DNA of 51,656 nt from Thermoproteota archaeon (lineage in GTDB: Archaea > Thermoproteota > Thermoprotei_A > Sulfolobales > Pyrodictiaceae), in NCBI GenBank assembly GCA_013153145.1, contig JAADEY010000032.1, positions 1-51,656 on the forward strand, given 5' to 3'. Of this stretch, positions 17,271-25,700 are shown one piece after another (within the stretch, counting starts at the first letter, position 1; the number at the start of each line of letters is the position of its first letter). The position numbers were made by a program, and so were the translations under genes. The notes under the pieces were generated by a model, which worked only from the letters and a program-made list of their open reading frames with translations, did not search any database and was not told where the DNA came from.

Positions 17271-19673
17271 CTATCTCTTCTTCGCGAAGAAGTCGAAGAG
17301 GCTGCGCTGGCCCTCGGCGCCAGCCTTTATCCTCTTCTCTGATACACCGAAGTAGCCGAGTATCCTCATAACAGCTGGTATGAGCTGGTGGTCGATGTAG
17401 TAGTTCACGTCGATATCCTCCTTCTTGACCATGAAGTAGGGGTATGCTCTCTGCGACAGCCTCCCAGTACCCTTGACTATAACATAGCCTATCTTATCGC
17501 CCACACTGACCTTGAACCCCTTCTGTATCATGCGCTTAGCCGCCGCTATATGGGGCGCCTCTACACTATACTCCTCAAGCTTCTTGGTGATAGTCTTCCA
17601 TATTATGAGCTTCTCTATAGGTATCTTGCACTCCTTCAACTGCTTTACAACCTCCCTAACATACTTAATAGCCTTCTCTATGTCACCTGTCTTGAGCACT
17701 ATCTCAGCAACCTTAGCCTGCACCTCCTTGGCTAGCTCGCACCAATCACCCCTCACAGCCTCAAAGCCAACAATATCTATCCTGCCATCAGCCAGTAGGC
17801 CGGCATACCTCTTCTTGGCCTCAGTGAAGAAGACCCTCTTGTATATCTTGTCTATCTTTATCTCGAAGCCGAGCTCGTTCTCAACGAAGTCTATCAGTTT
17901 CTTAACCTTATCAGGGATGTAGGTCACAAAGAGCGAGTCCGTGTCACCATAGATCACCTTAAGCCCAAGCTTCCTAGCATACTCGATAACAGTCCTTATG
18001 AGGTTCCTACCCCAGGCAGTCACAGCCTCCGCGCACTCCCTACAATACCACCGTGCAGCAGTCCACCCCATGTAGCCATAGGTCGCATTCGCAAGCACCT
18101 TCACCGCCTTCTGCCTCTCATCAAGCACCCTGTACTCCGGCGTGTCGGGCGGGTACTTCTTCATCTCAGCCTTGATCCTCTTCCTCAGCTCCAGCAGCCT
18201 CACGAGAACCTGCTTGAAGAAGCCCGGCGGGTGCTTCCTAAACTTGTGCCCGACCTCCGGCGCTACATAGACCTCGTCCGGGTTATAGGGCTCCCCGGGC
18301 CTCACGAGGGTGTCTGGGCCTACATTGTACTTTATCATTATGTTGGGGTACATCGAGCTGAAGTCGAGCACAGCTATGTTTTCATGGATTCCGCGCAGGG
18401 GCTCGAGTACTATCGCACCGCGGTAGCTCTCCTCCCTCCTCTCAACCCTGTTAGGCACAAGCTCATTCATCGTGTAGGCCGCACGCATGAGGTACCATTC
18501 AAGCCTGAAGCCGACACTCATCGCGCCTACCTGATCCAGGGGTATCCCAGTCACATATGATAGCTGGATCGCGAAGGGCAGGATCTTCTCCCCTATACCA
18601 TACGTCGAGCGTACATCGTCGAGGGCGTATTGGAGCAGTAGCTTCCTCTTCCTCTCCTTATCGTCCCAGTAGCTGGGTATCTCCCACCAGGGTATGAGGA
18701 CACGCTCATCCTTTCTCATAACGCCGAGGTACTCCGCGACCTCCTCGAGTGTCTTCACTTTTATCTCGTGCATCTCCTCGGCATAATCGTATAGGTCGAC
18801 GTTCAGCCTACCGGCGACAGATACATGGCCGTAGACGCTGGTTGTCGGCTCTGCGCCAACCCTCCTAGTGACGTCAAGCCTCATGCCTAGGTAGTGGGCC
18901 CTGGCGAGCAGGTATGGCCAGTCGAACTTGTTGCTGTTATACCCTATTATTATGTCGGGGTCGTAGCTCTTAACATAGTTGATGAACTCCCTTATGACGC
19001 CCCTATCGTCATGGTCGTTGGCTGTTAGTAGCTTCTCCTCCCCATCGCTATTACGGAGGCTTATTATGATGACTGGGTCGCGCTGGGGCCTCGGCGTACC
19101 ATACTTGTTGTAGACCTCGATGTCGAAGGCCAGTATCTTCAGCTCCGGCAGCTTCCTCTCGCCAAGCTCAACGGGGTCCTCAACAACCCTGTAGACCTTG
19201 TCAACCCTGAAGCCAGCCGCCCCAGTAACCTCTTCGACCTTGACCCTGTACCAGTGGAAGGGGTACATCAGCTTGTCTATCAAATACCTCATAGCGAACC
19301 TTATATCAGCCTCCAAGACCTCTACGTCGCCGATACGCTTAGCCTCCTCCCTATACTCCCTAACAGCCTCCGGGAGGAGGGTTACAACCTTCAACGCCTT
19401 ACACGGCTTGCCGAAGTACTTCTTGTCGACGACGTCGACGCGCAGAATAGGGCTCCTGGGCTTGCTCAGCCCCCTAACCCTCTGTGCAACCCTCTCCAAG
19501 TCCCCGCTACGCGGCAACACGTAGAAGTATGGGCGAAACCTCCTATCGAGCAGTATAACCCTCCTACCCTCCCCATCAATGCCCCAGAGGAGTACTATAG
19601 GCTCCCTACCAACAACCTCGTAGCTCGAGTCGAGAAGCATGAAGTCTATCTCGCTGGGCAACCCGCATCCCAT
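17271..19673 (-). CDS. polB: Family B DNA polymerase
   Basis: An 800-residue replicative polymerase with 3'-5' proofreading. Exo I is FDIEVY (Asp184, Glu186), Exo II is GYNSNKFDWPY, and Exo III is YALDDVRSTYG. Polymerase motif A is DFSSMYPNIMIKYNV, motif B is KVLANATYGYMG, and motif C is YGDTDS at about residue 570. A C-terminal PCNA-binding box QRSLFDFF ends the protein. The sequence resembles the Pyrodictium polymerase I remember. No intein interrupts the motifs. ATG at 19673 is at or a few bases from the predicted transcription start, so the mRNA is probably leaderless, with a palindrome over the start codon. Confidence 0.97.
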   Translation of the reverse strand: MGCGLPSEIDFMLLDSSYEVVGREPIVLLWGIDGEGRRVILLDRRFRPYFYVLPRSGDLERVAQRVRGLSKPRSPILRVDVVDKKYFGKPCKALKVVTLLPEAVREYREEAKRIGDVEVLEADIRFAMRYLIDKLMYPFHWYRVKVEEVTGAAGFRVDKVYRVVEDPVELGERKLPELKILAFDIEVYNKYGTPRPQRDPVIIISLRNSDGEEKLLTANDHDDRGVIREFINYVKSYDPDIIIGYNSNKFDWPYLLARAHYLGMRLDVTRRVGAEPTTSVYGHVSVAGRLNVDLYDYAEEMHEIKVKTLEEVAEYLGVMRKDERVLIPWWEIPSYWDDKERKRKLLLQYALDDVRSTYGIGEKILPFAIQLSYVTGIPLDQVGAMSVGFRLEWYLMRAAYTMNELVPNRVERREESYRGAIVLEPLRGIHENIAVLDFSSMYPNIMIKYNVGPDTLVRPGEPYNPDEVYVAPEVGHKFRKHPPGFFKQVLVRLLELRKRIKAEMKKYPPDTPEYRVLDERQKAVKVLANATYGYMGWTAARWYCRECAEAVTAWGRNLIRTVIEYARKLGLKVIYGDTDSLFVTYIPDKVKKLIDFVENELGFEIKIDKIYKRVFFTEAKKRYAGLLADGRIDIVGFEAVRGDWCELAKEVQAKVAEIVLKTGDIEKAIKYVREVVKQLKECKIPIEKLIIWKTITKKLEEYSVEAPHIAAAKRMIQKGFKVSVGDKIGYVIVKGTGRLSQRAYPYFMVKKEDIDVNYYIDHQLIPAVMRILGYFGVSEKRIKAGAEGQRSLFDFFAKKR

Positions 19674-19702
19674 AGTCTATGGGATCCTGCATACTTATTA
19701 CT
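19667..19702 (-). promoter_or_regulatory. polB promoter with a palindrome over the start codon
   Basis: A minus-strand TATA-like box (TAATAAGTAT, within 19690-19702) precedes the polB ATG by about 23 bases, predicting a leaderless mRNA. Between box and start lies the 19-bp palindrome ATCCCATAGTCTATGGGAT (19667-19685), with 8-bp arms and a 3-bp centre covering the start codon. Position and symmetry suggest a repressor operator; no regulator is known from the sequence. Confidence 0.55.
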
Positions 19703-19704
19703 CT

Positions 19705-20169
19705 CTAGCCTTCAAGCACCTTCACCATCAGTATAGCCGGCCTCCCAGGCCCATAGTAGTCCGGGAGGAAGACGGCATAACGGTAGCCATGGGCCAGGTA
19801 GAGGCGCTGTGCAGGCCAGTTATACGCATCAACCTCCAGCATGACACCACGCGCCCCCTCCAGCCTACAAGCCTCCTCAATACTCGCAAGGAGCACGTGC
19901 CCATTCCCCTTACCCCTGCACTCGGGCCTCACAGCAATCGAGACTACGTGACAGACACCACCGATACGCTGGAGGGCAACAACATAGCCCACCAGGAAGC
20001 CATCACTATTGAACCCTCCCAGGAACAAGCCACCACTCATCATGTAGAGTAGCCGGAAATACCAGAAAGCATAGGGCTCCCGAAACGATTCCCGCTCAAT
20101 CCTGTAAGCCTCCCAGAGCTCCCTATCCCCCTCAACCCCACGCACCAGCACGATACTACAATTACACAC
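19705..20169 (-). CDS. GNAT-family N-acetyltransferase (RimI-like)
   Basis: A single-domain GNAT enzyme transferring an acetyl group from acetyl-CoA, perhaps to protein N-termini as archaeal RimI/Ard1 does. The acetyl-CoA loop is SIAVRPECRGKGNGHVLLASIEEACR, and the fold ends with EVDAYNWPAQRLYLAHGYRYAVFLPDYYG. The GTG at 20169 (about 154 residues) is preferred. The open frame runs further upstream, but that part is not family-like and overlaps the pelota gene, and a GGGGGAG site lies six bases before this GTG. It lies directly upstream of polB with a 31-base gap. Confidence 0.85.
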   Translation of the reverse strand: MCNCSIVLVRGVEGDRELWEAYRIERESFREPYAFWYFRLLYMMSGGLFLGGFNSDGFLVGYVVALQRIGGVCHVVSIAVRPECRGKGNGHVLLASIEEACRLEGARGVMLEVDAYNWPAQRLYLAHGYRYAVFLPDYYGPGRPAILMVKVLEG

Positions 20170-20206
20170 CAAGCACTCCCCCAGTCCACCTGGAGGGCAT
20201 GAGAGG

Positions 20207-21313
20207 GTGAAGATACTAGGCTTCGACGAGAAGAGGGGGGAGCTGAGGCTCAGGGTAGAGTCCATGGATGATGTATGGCTGTTATCGCTGATAATAAGGC
20301 CGGGCGACTACGTCAGAGCACTCACCGTGCGTGAGATAAAGTTCGGCGAGCGCGGCTCAGGCAGGTCATCCAGGGTCGCAATGACGCTGACTATTAGGGT
20401 TAGAAGCGTAGAGTTTCAGCCATTTACAAACAAGATAAGGATAAGAGGGATTGTTATTGAGGGCCCGGAGAGGTTCGGCGTGAAAGGGAAACACCACACA
20501 ATAAGCATAGGCGTCGGTAACGAGCTAACAATCATACGTGAGGATGGATGGCCCGGATACGTGCTCCGCAAGATACGTGATGCAGGGCTCAGGGTCAAGG
20601 TGGTCGTCGTAGCAGTCGACTACGACGACTACGCCATAGCAATTGTACGTGGACAGGGGGTACGCGTCGTAGTTGAGGGCTCACTCCACCTGCCCGGCAA
20701 GGACGATCCATCCTGGGAGGAGGGGCTAAGGAAAGCAGTCACGGTCATTGCGAAGCAGGCTGTACAGGCGATGAAGTCCGCGGAGGCAGACGCGGTGGTA
20801 GTAGTCGGCCCCGGGAGAGTCAAGAACCTCGTTGCGGAGAAGATACGGGAGCTAGCAGGCCCTGGAGCCAGGATAATAGTGGAGTCAGCCTCTATGGGCG
20901 GGGAGGCTGGCGTTAGGGAGGCGATAAGGAGGGGACTCATAGAGAGGGTTGCGAAGGAGGCAGAGATAACGGCGGCCGAGCGGCTCCTAGACGAGCTAAA
21001 CCTCCTCATAGTCAAGAACCCCGAGCAGGTGGCGTACGGGCTGCCTGACGTAGAGTATGCGGTGGAGTGTAACGCTGTGCGTGAGCTCCTGGTCCTAGAC
21101 ACCCTCCTATACTCGGAGGATCCGGAGAAGAGGAGGAGGGTAGAGGAGCTCCTCGAGAAGGCGGACAAGAGGGCTGCAAGGATAAGGATAGTACCAGTAC
21201 ATTCCCCTGCCGGGATGAGGCTCAAGAGCCTCGGCGGGATTGCAGCCATCCTACGCTACCCGCTCCCGCGGCAACGCACCGAGACCCTGGGGAGCCGCGA
21301 CCTTGAAGGATAG
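20207..21313 (+). CDS. pelA: Pelota/Dom34 mRNA surveillance and ribosome-rescue factor
   Basis: A 368-residue eRF1-like protein that, with aEF1alpha and ABCE1, recycles stalled ribosomes. The N-terminal Sm-like domain occupies about 1-130 (WLLSLIIRPGDYVRALTVREIK, with the FGVKGKHHTISIGVGNELTI block). The central domain follows (AVDYDDYAIAIVRGQGV), then a C-terminal L7Ae-like domain (ELLVLDTLLYS...VPVHSPAGMRLKSLGGIAAILRYPL). The GTG at 20207 has GGAGGG upstream. The last 17 or so residues extend past the usual family end and overlap the convergent radical SAM gene by 58 bases. Confidence 0.95.
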   Translation: MKILGFDEKRGELRLRVESMDDVWLLSLIIRPGDYVRALTVREIKFGERGSGRSSRVAMTLTIRVRSVEFQPFTNKIRIRGIVIEGPERFGVKGKHHTISIGVGNELTIIREDGWPGYVLRKIRDAGLRVKVVVVAVDYDDYAIAIVRGQGVRVVVEGSLHLPGKDDPSWEEGLRKAVTVIAKQAVQAMKSAEADAVVVVGPGRVKNLVAEKIRELAGPGARIIVESASMGGEAGVREAIRRGLIERVAKEAEITAAERLLDELNLLIVKNPEQVAYGLPDVEYAVECNAVRELLVLDTLLYSEDPEKRRRVEELLEKADKRAARIRIVPVHSPAGMRLKSLGGIAAILRYPLPRQRTETLGSRDLEG

Positions 21314-22269
21314 GCCTCGACAATACAGCCCTCTACGCCTATACACGGCCAGCACCTTGACAAGTCAATAGAGCAGTAGTCCTCAAACCCTATGGGGGGC
21401 CTGCCCGGCTCGAGGAACGCCACAAGCCCCTCAACCTCCTCAACCTCGTAGCCCCTCCTCGACCTCAACGCCTTCCTATAATTCCTCATCCTCAGCTGAA
21501 CCCTATCCTTGTACAAGCTACTACAATAGTGAACCATGATCCTCCTAGTACTAGAGGCTACCTCCCCGAGAACCCGGACAGCCTCCTCCCAGCTCCCCTC
21601 AACAGCCCCGTGATCACCTAGACGGAACCCCATCTCCCTAAGCCTTGTAGCGGTGTGCGGCGCCCACTCCAATTCGTTAAGGTTTACGAAGTCGACGCCG
21701 ACGCTGTCAAGCCTCCTTATCCAGTATACCAGCTCGTCGCCCCGCCCGGGTATCACGGGAACCTCTACTCCAAGCGATACATCCAGCCCCTCAAGACCCC
21801 TATACTCAGCAAGCCTAACAACATGCTCCCACTGAGCCCTACTACGCGGATGAACCCTAACCTCGTCGACTAGGCGCGAGAGCCAGCGCAGCATACTCCT
21901 AGACAGCAGCGACCCGCCGGTATAGAGGTGTATGTGGAACTCGTCCCCATATACATCCTTCAACATCCTCGAGACAACCTCTATGCGTCGTGGCTCTAGG
22001 AGCGGCTCGCCGCCAGTAAAGCTAGCCCCCTCAGCACCTATCGCATCCGCCTCCTCAAGGATCTCGCTGAGCTTCTCAACCCTCTCCTCATCGGCAAACA
22101 CGAGTCTCCGCCCCATCCTCGAGGGCGATATCGGGCAGTAGAAGCACCCCTCCGGGCACACGCCTGTTAGGAATATGACTAGCTTTGAACCCCTCATACA
22201 GAGCCTACATCCCTCGGGGATACCCCTAAGGAAGAGGCTCAGCCTAGGCGAGGAGCGAGCCACGCTCAA
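21256..22269 (-). CDS. Radical SAM protein, substrate unknown
   Basis: A 337-residue radical SAM enzyme. The [4Fe-4S] motif is CPEGCFYC (Cys38, 42, 45), and the glycine-rich SAM motif is FTGGEPLL. Extra cysteines precede the motif (CRLC, 21 and 24), and a cysteine-rich C-terminus (DYCSIDLSRCWPCIGVEGC) may bind an auxiliary cluster. I recall related uncharacterised archaeal proteins annotated only as radical SAM; no reaction can be assigned. It starts with TTG at 22269 (or GTG 22263) inside the 3' end of the nucleotidyltransferase gene. Its own 3' end overlaps pelA. Confidence 0.85.
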   Translation of the reverse strand: MSVARSSPRLSLFLRGIPEGCRLCMRGSKLVIFLTGVCPEGCFYCPISPSRMGRRLVFADEERVEKLSEILEEADAIGAEGASFTGGEPLLEPRRIEVVSRMLKDVYGDEFHIHLYTGGSLLSRSMLRWLSRLVDEVRVHPRSRAQWEHVVRLAEYRGLEGLDVSLGVEVPVIPGRGDELVYWIRRLDSVGVDFVNLNELEWAPHTATRLREMGFRLGDHGAVEGSWEEAVRVLGEVASSTRRIMVHYCSSLYKDRVQLRMRNYRKALRSRRGYEVEEVEGLVAFLEPGRPPIGFEDYCSIDLSRCWPCIGVEGCIVEAYPSRSRLPRVSVRCRGSG

Positions 22270-22975
22270 GCAACACCCTCCTAAGGTGAGGGTTTGACGA
22301 GGCAGCCTCCCTCACTGCCTCCTCTATGTTCTGTCCAGGCCCAAGCACTAGTTTGACGAAGACACCCGTTCTCCCCTTCTCATCCCTCCGGGTTAGAACC
22401 CTCACCCTCTCCCGGACAGTCTCTATGCTTATGCCGAGTATCCTGGCAACTATAGCCTCGCGGCCTATCACCGGCGACTCCATGTGGCCATCGCTCGTCG
22501 GCTCTATTAGGACTAGCCTCTTATCGACGCCAGGTCTGCGTATGCCACGCTCGATATCCTCGCTGGTGACGACGCCGCCGAAGTAGTAGAACTCATACTC
22601 ACTGCGCATCGGCTTGGCCAGGGGAAAGGATACCACAACCCTCTCCTCCGGGTCGAGTACAAGGTATGCTTTTGGAGTCATAGAGGGAGTTGCCTGCACA
22701 ACCATCTTGTAATATATCCTGTACCCGGCGGACTCCAGTGCAAGCTCAACCCTATAAGACGGCACCGGATATGGTATGAAGACATCTATATCGCTCCCCG
22801 GGTGTACATCGCCACGAGCTATACTGCCATGCGCTATAGGCCTAAGACCCGCAGCCTCAAGGCTCCTCATAAGCCTAAGAGCCTCACTCCTAAGCCTCCT
22901 CAGCAGAGCCCAGTGCTCCTCATCGTAAACGACATGCCGGTACTCGTGCCTACGCTCAACCTTCTCCCTAACCAT
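22244..22975 (-). CDS. Nucleotidyltransferase of the DNA polymerase beta superfamily
   Basis: A 243-residue protein with the polymerase-beta-type active site HGSIARGDVHPGSDIDVF, i.e. the GS motif followed by a D-x-D metal pair. After the catalytic domain comes GREAIVARILGISIETVRERVRVLTRRDEKGRTGVF, possibly a nucleic-acid-binding helix-turn-helix segment. It is a conserved archaeal family without an assigned substrate; the overlapping radical SAM gene (26 bases) suggests a shared pathway such as RNA modification, which is inference. A TATA-like box at about 23020-23032 on the minus strand would give a leader of about 25 bases. Confidence 0.85.
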   Translation of the reverse strand: MVREKVERRHEYRHVVYDEEHWALLRRLRSEALRLMRSLEAAGLRPIAHGSIARGDVHPGSDIDVFIPYPVPSYRVELALESAGYRIYYKMVVQATPSMTPKAYLVLDPEERVVVSFPLAKPMRSEYEFYYFGGVVTSEDIERGIRRPGVDKRLVLIEPTSDGHMESPVIGREAIVARILGISIETVRERVRVLTRRDEKGRTGVFVKLVLGPGQNIEEAVREAASSNPHLRRVLLERGSLLA

Positions 22976-23156
22976 GACGCGGCACCGTCAGCCCTCAAAG
23001 CCATCAAGGCAGCCTCCACATGTATAACCAATTCGCCACGGACCACAAGGCCCCGGAGGGTATCTCCAAGGCTCTATGCGGCACTAGGAAGCATATTTCA
23101 CCTCCCGGCGGCGAAGCGCGTCAAACCAGCCCAGTATCCGGGGGGCCAACGATCCC

Positions 23157-24275
23157 TTGATCACGTGGATAGTTGCATGGATGATTGCATGGAGCATGGC
23201 GGCTACGCTGCTCTACATAGTTCAGCGTAGGAGGGGATCCACTGAAGAGTCTAGGCTGGTCTTCTACCCGGCAATAGTCTTCGTAAGGCTTGCAAGGCTC
23301 CCTGAGAGGCTTGAGAAGCTCTACGGCAGCAGGCTTCTACGCATAGTATTCGACATCGGGGTCATAGCGATGCTGCTCTCCCTAGGCCAGTTCTACATGA
23401 TAACGGTGCAGGGTCTTGTGAGGAGACTAGTCGCGCCAGCCACAGCTGTGCCAGCGTTCCAGCCCATACTGCCGGGGGTCACTATAGGGATAGAGACATT
23501 CCTTGCAATGATACCCTCGATCCCAATAGCAGTGGCTGTGCATGAGTTCGCACACGCAGTCGCAATGTATGTCGACGGTGTCCGGGCCAAGTTCACCGGC
23601 ATATTCCTAGCCCTGGGAGTGATAGGGGGGGCCTTCGTAGAGCCGGATGAAGAGAGCCTTGAGAAGGCAAGCCTACCCGCTAGGCTAAGGATATACTCGG
23701 CGGGTGTCGCGGCGAACGCGCTCACAGCACTGCTGGCGGCGGCACTCCTAGCACACCTAGCAGCACCACTAGCAGTAATGATAGTCGGCATACAGCCGGG
23801 CAGCCCAGCCGCCAAGGCCGGGCTCCAGCCAGGGGACATAATACTCCAGGTTGACGGAAAACCAATACACACGATCGAGGATCTACACGAAGCCCTAGTC
23901 AAGACACCACTACACAACGGCAAGAGATGCAATGATATCCTGGTGCAGAGGGGCAAGGAGAAGATAGTGATACATGTCTGCCGTGAACGCGGACAGAAAT
24001 ACATTGGAGTCTATGTTAAGCAGATACCATACAACCTAGTCCAACAATACGGTCTCAAGGAGGCTGAATACATCTACAACGTGGTACTATGGTTCTTCAT
24101 ACTAAACGCGAGCCTCGCAATACTGAACGCAGCCCCACTATTCATAACCGACGGAGCCAAATTCATACACGATATACTCGTCAAATACCTCGGAGAAGCA
24201 GGCGAGTACATCTCGACGGCGATACAATTCGCGACACTAGTCCTACTACTGCTGAACCTCCGGCTACCAATATGA
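23157..24275 (+). CDS. Site-2 protease-type membrane metallopeptidase with PDZ domain (M50)
   Basis: A 372-residue intramembrane protease that cleaves transmembrane helices, for example of regulators. The zinc motif is HEFAH at residues 129-133 within a membrane helix, and the third ligand is Asp332 in NAAPLFITDGAK. A PDZ domain lies at about 205-287 (GIQPGSPAAKAGLQPGDIILQVDGKPI) and several hydrophobic helices flank it. Start TTG at 23157, after GGGGGG. The 181-base divergent gap before it holds a plausible TATA-like GCATATTTC near 23092 and no gene that I can support. The substrate is unknown. Confidence 0.9.
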   Translation: MITWIVAWMIAWSMAATLLYIVQRRRGSTEESRLVFYPAIVFVRLARLPERLEKLYGSRLLRIVFDIGVIAMLLSLGQFYMITVQGLVRRLVAPATAVPAFQPILPGVTIGIETFLAMIPSIPIAVAVHEFAHAVAMYVDGVRAKFTGIFLALGVIGGAFVEPDEESLEKASLPARLRIYSAGVAANALTALLAAALLAHLAAPLAVMIVGIQPGSPAAKAGLQPGDIILQVDGKPIHTIEDLHEALVKTPLHNGKRCNDILVQRGKEKIVIHVCRERGQKYIGVYVKQIPYNLVQQYGLKEAEYIYNVVLWFFILNASLAILNAAPLFITDGAKFIHDILVKYLGEAGEYISTAIQFATLVLLLLNLRLPI

Positions 24276-24336
24276 CCCCGACAAGCGTTAATGCGGTTGA
24301 GCCAGGGGAAGAGGGGGAAAAGAAGAGGGTTAATGA

Positions 24337-25557
24337 TCAGGGTGTGAGGATGTCGTCGAAGGTCAGCATCTGTACGCCCTGAGGCCTCCTCTCTATGCTT
24401 CCTATCTTAGTTGCTATCAGCAGCTTTATCCCCTTCTCAGCCGCTATGTCGAGCATGCGCTGCGTTATAATACCATCATATATAACTGCATACGCCTTGC
24501 CAGGCTCCATCTTGGCAAGCGTGTCATACAGATCCTTGACGGGTACGCGGGCGACCAGGTTCCACTTATCATCGTATATGAGTGCCTCAAGGGTGCCCGG
24601 GAGCTCCTTGGCCTTCTCAAGCACCTCCTTCGGCAGCTCGACCACGGCAGTGACGGGTGCGGCGGCAGTGGGCTGGGGAGGCGTAGGGGGTGCAGTAGGC
24701 TTGGCGACGGCACGGGCAGGCTTTCCACGCTCCCTCCTCTTCTCCATCAGTTCGAGGTACTGCCTTGCGGGTATGAGGTTCTTGAGCGCCTTCGCTATCT
24801 CCTTCCCAGTCAGCTCTTCAACTTCCTTGCCCGGCGGCGCCCTAGCGATGTAGTCTATGTCTGCGTGCTTGAGCACCTCCCTTATGATGAGGTCCCCGCC
24901 GTGGTCGCCGTCGACGAAGAGTATGGCCTTCTTCTCGCGTGCAAGCTTGATTATAGTCTCGGGTATCTTGCCTCCCCTTGCACCCTCAAGCGCTATCACA
25001 TTCCGGTACCCGTACCTAAGCAGGTTTATGACGTCGGCCCTTCCCTCGACGATGATTATCTCGTCAGCCTTCCCTACGTCTGGTCCCGCCGGCAGCCTCT
25101 CCGGCCCATAGGTCGTTATCTCGGCCCTCTTGACCGCCTCGGCTACCTGCCTCAGCACCTCCTTGAGATCGGGCGCCTTCTCCTGTATGTAGAGGCGTAG
25201 TATCTCCCTGGCCCTCTCTATGATCTTCTTTATCTTCTCCGCCCTCACGTCTATGATGTCGTAGACCCTTATCCTCGCCCGGTAGGGGCCAACCTTGTCC
25301 ACAGCCTCGAGCATGGAGGCGAGCAGCGCCGTCTCAACCCTGTCCAGATTGGAGGGCACAGTCACCTCACCGACAGTCTTGTCGCCAACATGCTTTATGT
25401 CGACCTGTATCCTCCCTATCCTACCCCGCTCCTGCAGCTCCCTTAGGTCGAAGTCCTGGCCGAAGAGGTTCTCGGTCTGCCCGAAGATGGCCCCGATGAC
25501 GTCGTGCTTGTCTACGGGGCCCTCGACCTCTAGTTTCGCCTTAATGAGATACTTCAT
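24337..25557 (-). CDS. dnaG: Archaeal DnaG (toprim primase-like, exosome-associated)
   Basis: A 406-residue archaeal DnaG. In vitro it can prime DNA, and in vivo it is known as a subunit of the archaeal RNA exosome. The toprim domain (about 165-245) shows IIVEGRADVINLL with Glu171, and the metal-binding LFVDGDHGGD with Asp216/218/222. An Ala/Pro-rich linker (about 285-305) leads to a C-terminal domain. It is convergent with the site-2 protease gene across a 61-base gap rich in purines. ATG at 25557 fits the family N-terminus MKYLIKAKLEVEGPVDKHDVIGAIFGQTE. Confidence 0.95.
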   Translation of the reverse strand: MKYLIKAKLEVEGPVDKHDVIGAIFGQTENLFGQDFDLRELQERGRIGRIQVDIKHVGDKTVGEVTVPSNLDRVETALLASMLEAVDKVGPYRARIRVYDIIDVRAEKIKKIIERAREILRLYIQEKAPDLKEVLRQVAEAVKRAEITTYGPERLPAGPDVGKADEIIIVEGRADVINLLRYGYRNVIALEGARGGKIPETIIKLAREKKAILFVDGDHGGDLIIREVLKHADIDYIARAPPGKEVEELTGKEIAKALKNLIPARQYLELMEKRRERGKPARAVAKPTAPPTPPQPTAAAPVTAVVELPKEVLEKAKELPGTLEALIYDDKWNLVARVPVKDLYDTLAKMEPGKAYAVIYDGIITQRMLDIAAEKGIKLLIATKIGSIERRPQGVQMLTFDDILTP

Positions 25558-25631
25558 GTCCTTTCACCTGGCACTACAGCCCCACGCGACCAACCCTATG
25601 GCAGTCCCGGCATACGCTCCCCTTCTAGGCG

Positions 25632-25681
25632 GGGTGCGCACCCATGCTGAACCTTATAGACTCCTCCTTGTAAACTTATAG
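25632..25681 (-). promoter_or_regulatory. dnaG promoter region with a 12-bp palindrome
   Basis: Two minus-strand TATA-like boxes are visible, TCTATAAGG (25652-25660) and CTATAAGTTTA (25671-25681). Just downstream lies the perfect palindrome GGGTGCGCACCC (25632-25643), at or just before the predicted starts (about 25630 or 25650). The dnaG leader would be 70-95 bases, long for this genome. The palindrome is an operator candidate. Nothing else is seen in the 25558-25700 gap. Confidence 0.45.
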
Positions 25682-25700
25682 CCACACGTCTGCGGCTGTA

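Noticed and set aside
22976-23156. Additional small gene in the divergent nucleotidyltransferase/site-2 protease gap
   Set aside because: Open frames there are extensions of antisense frames. The gap shows only TATA-like boxes for the two flanking genes.
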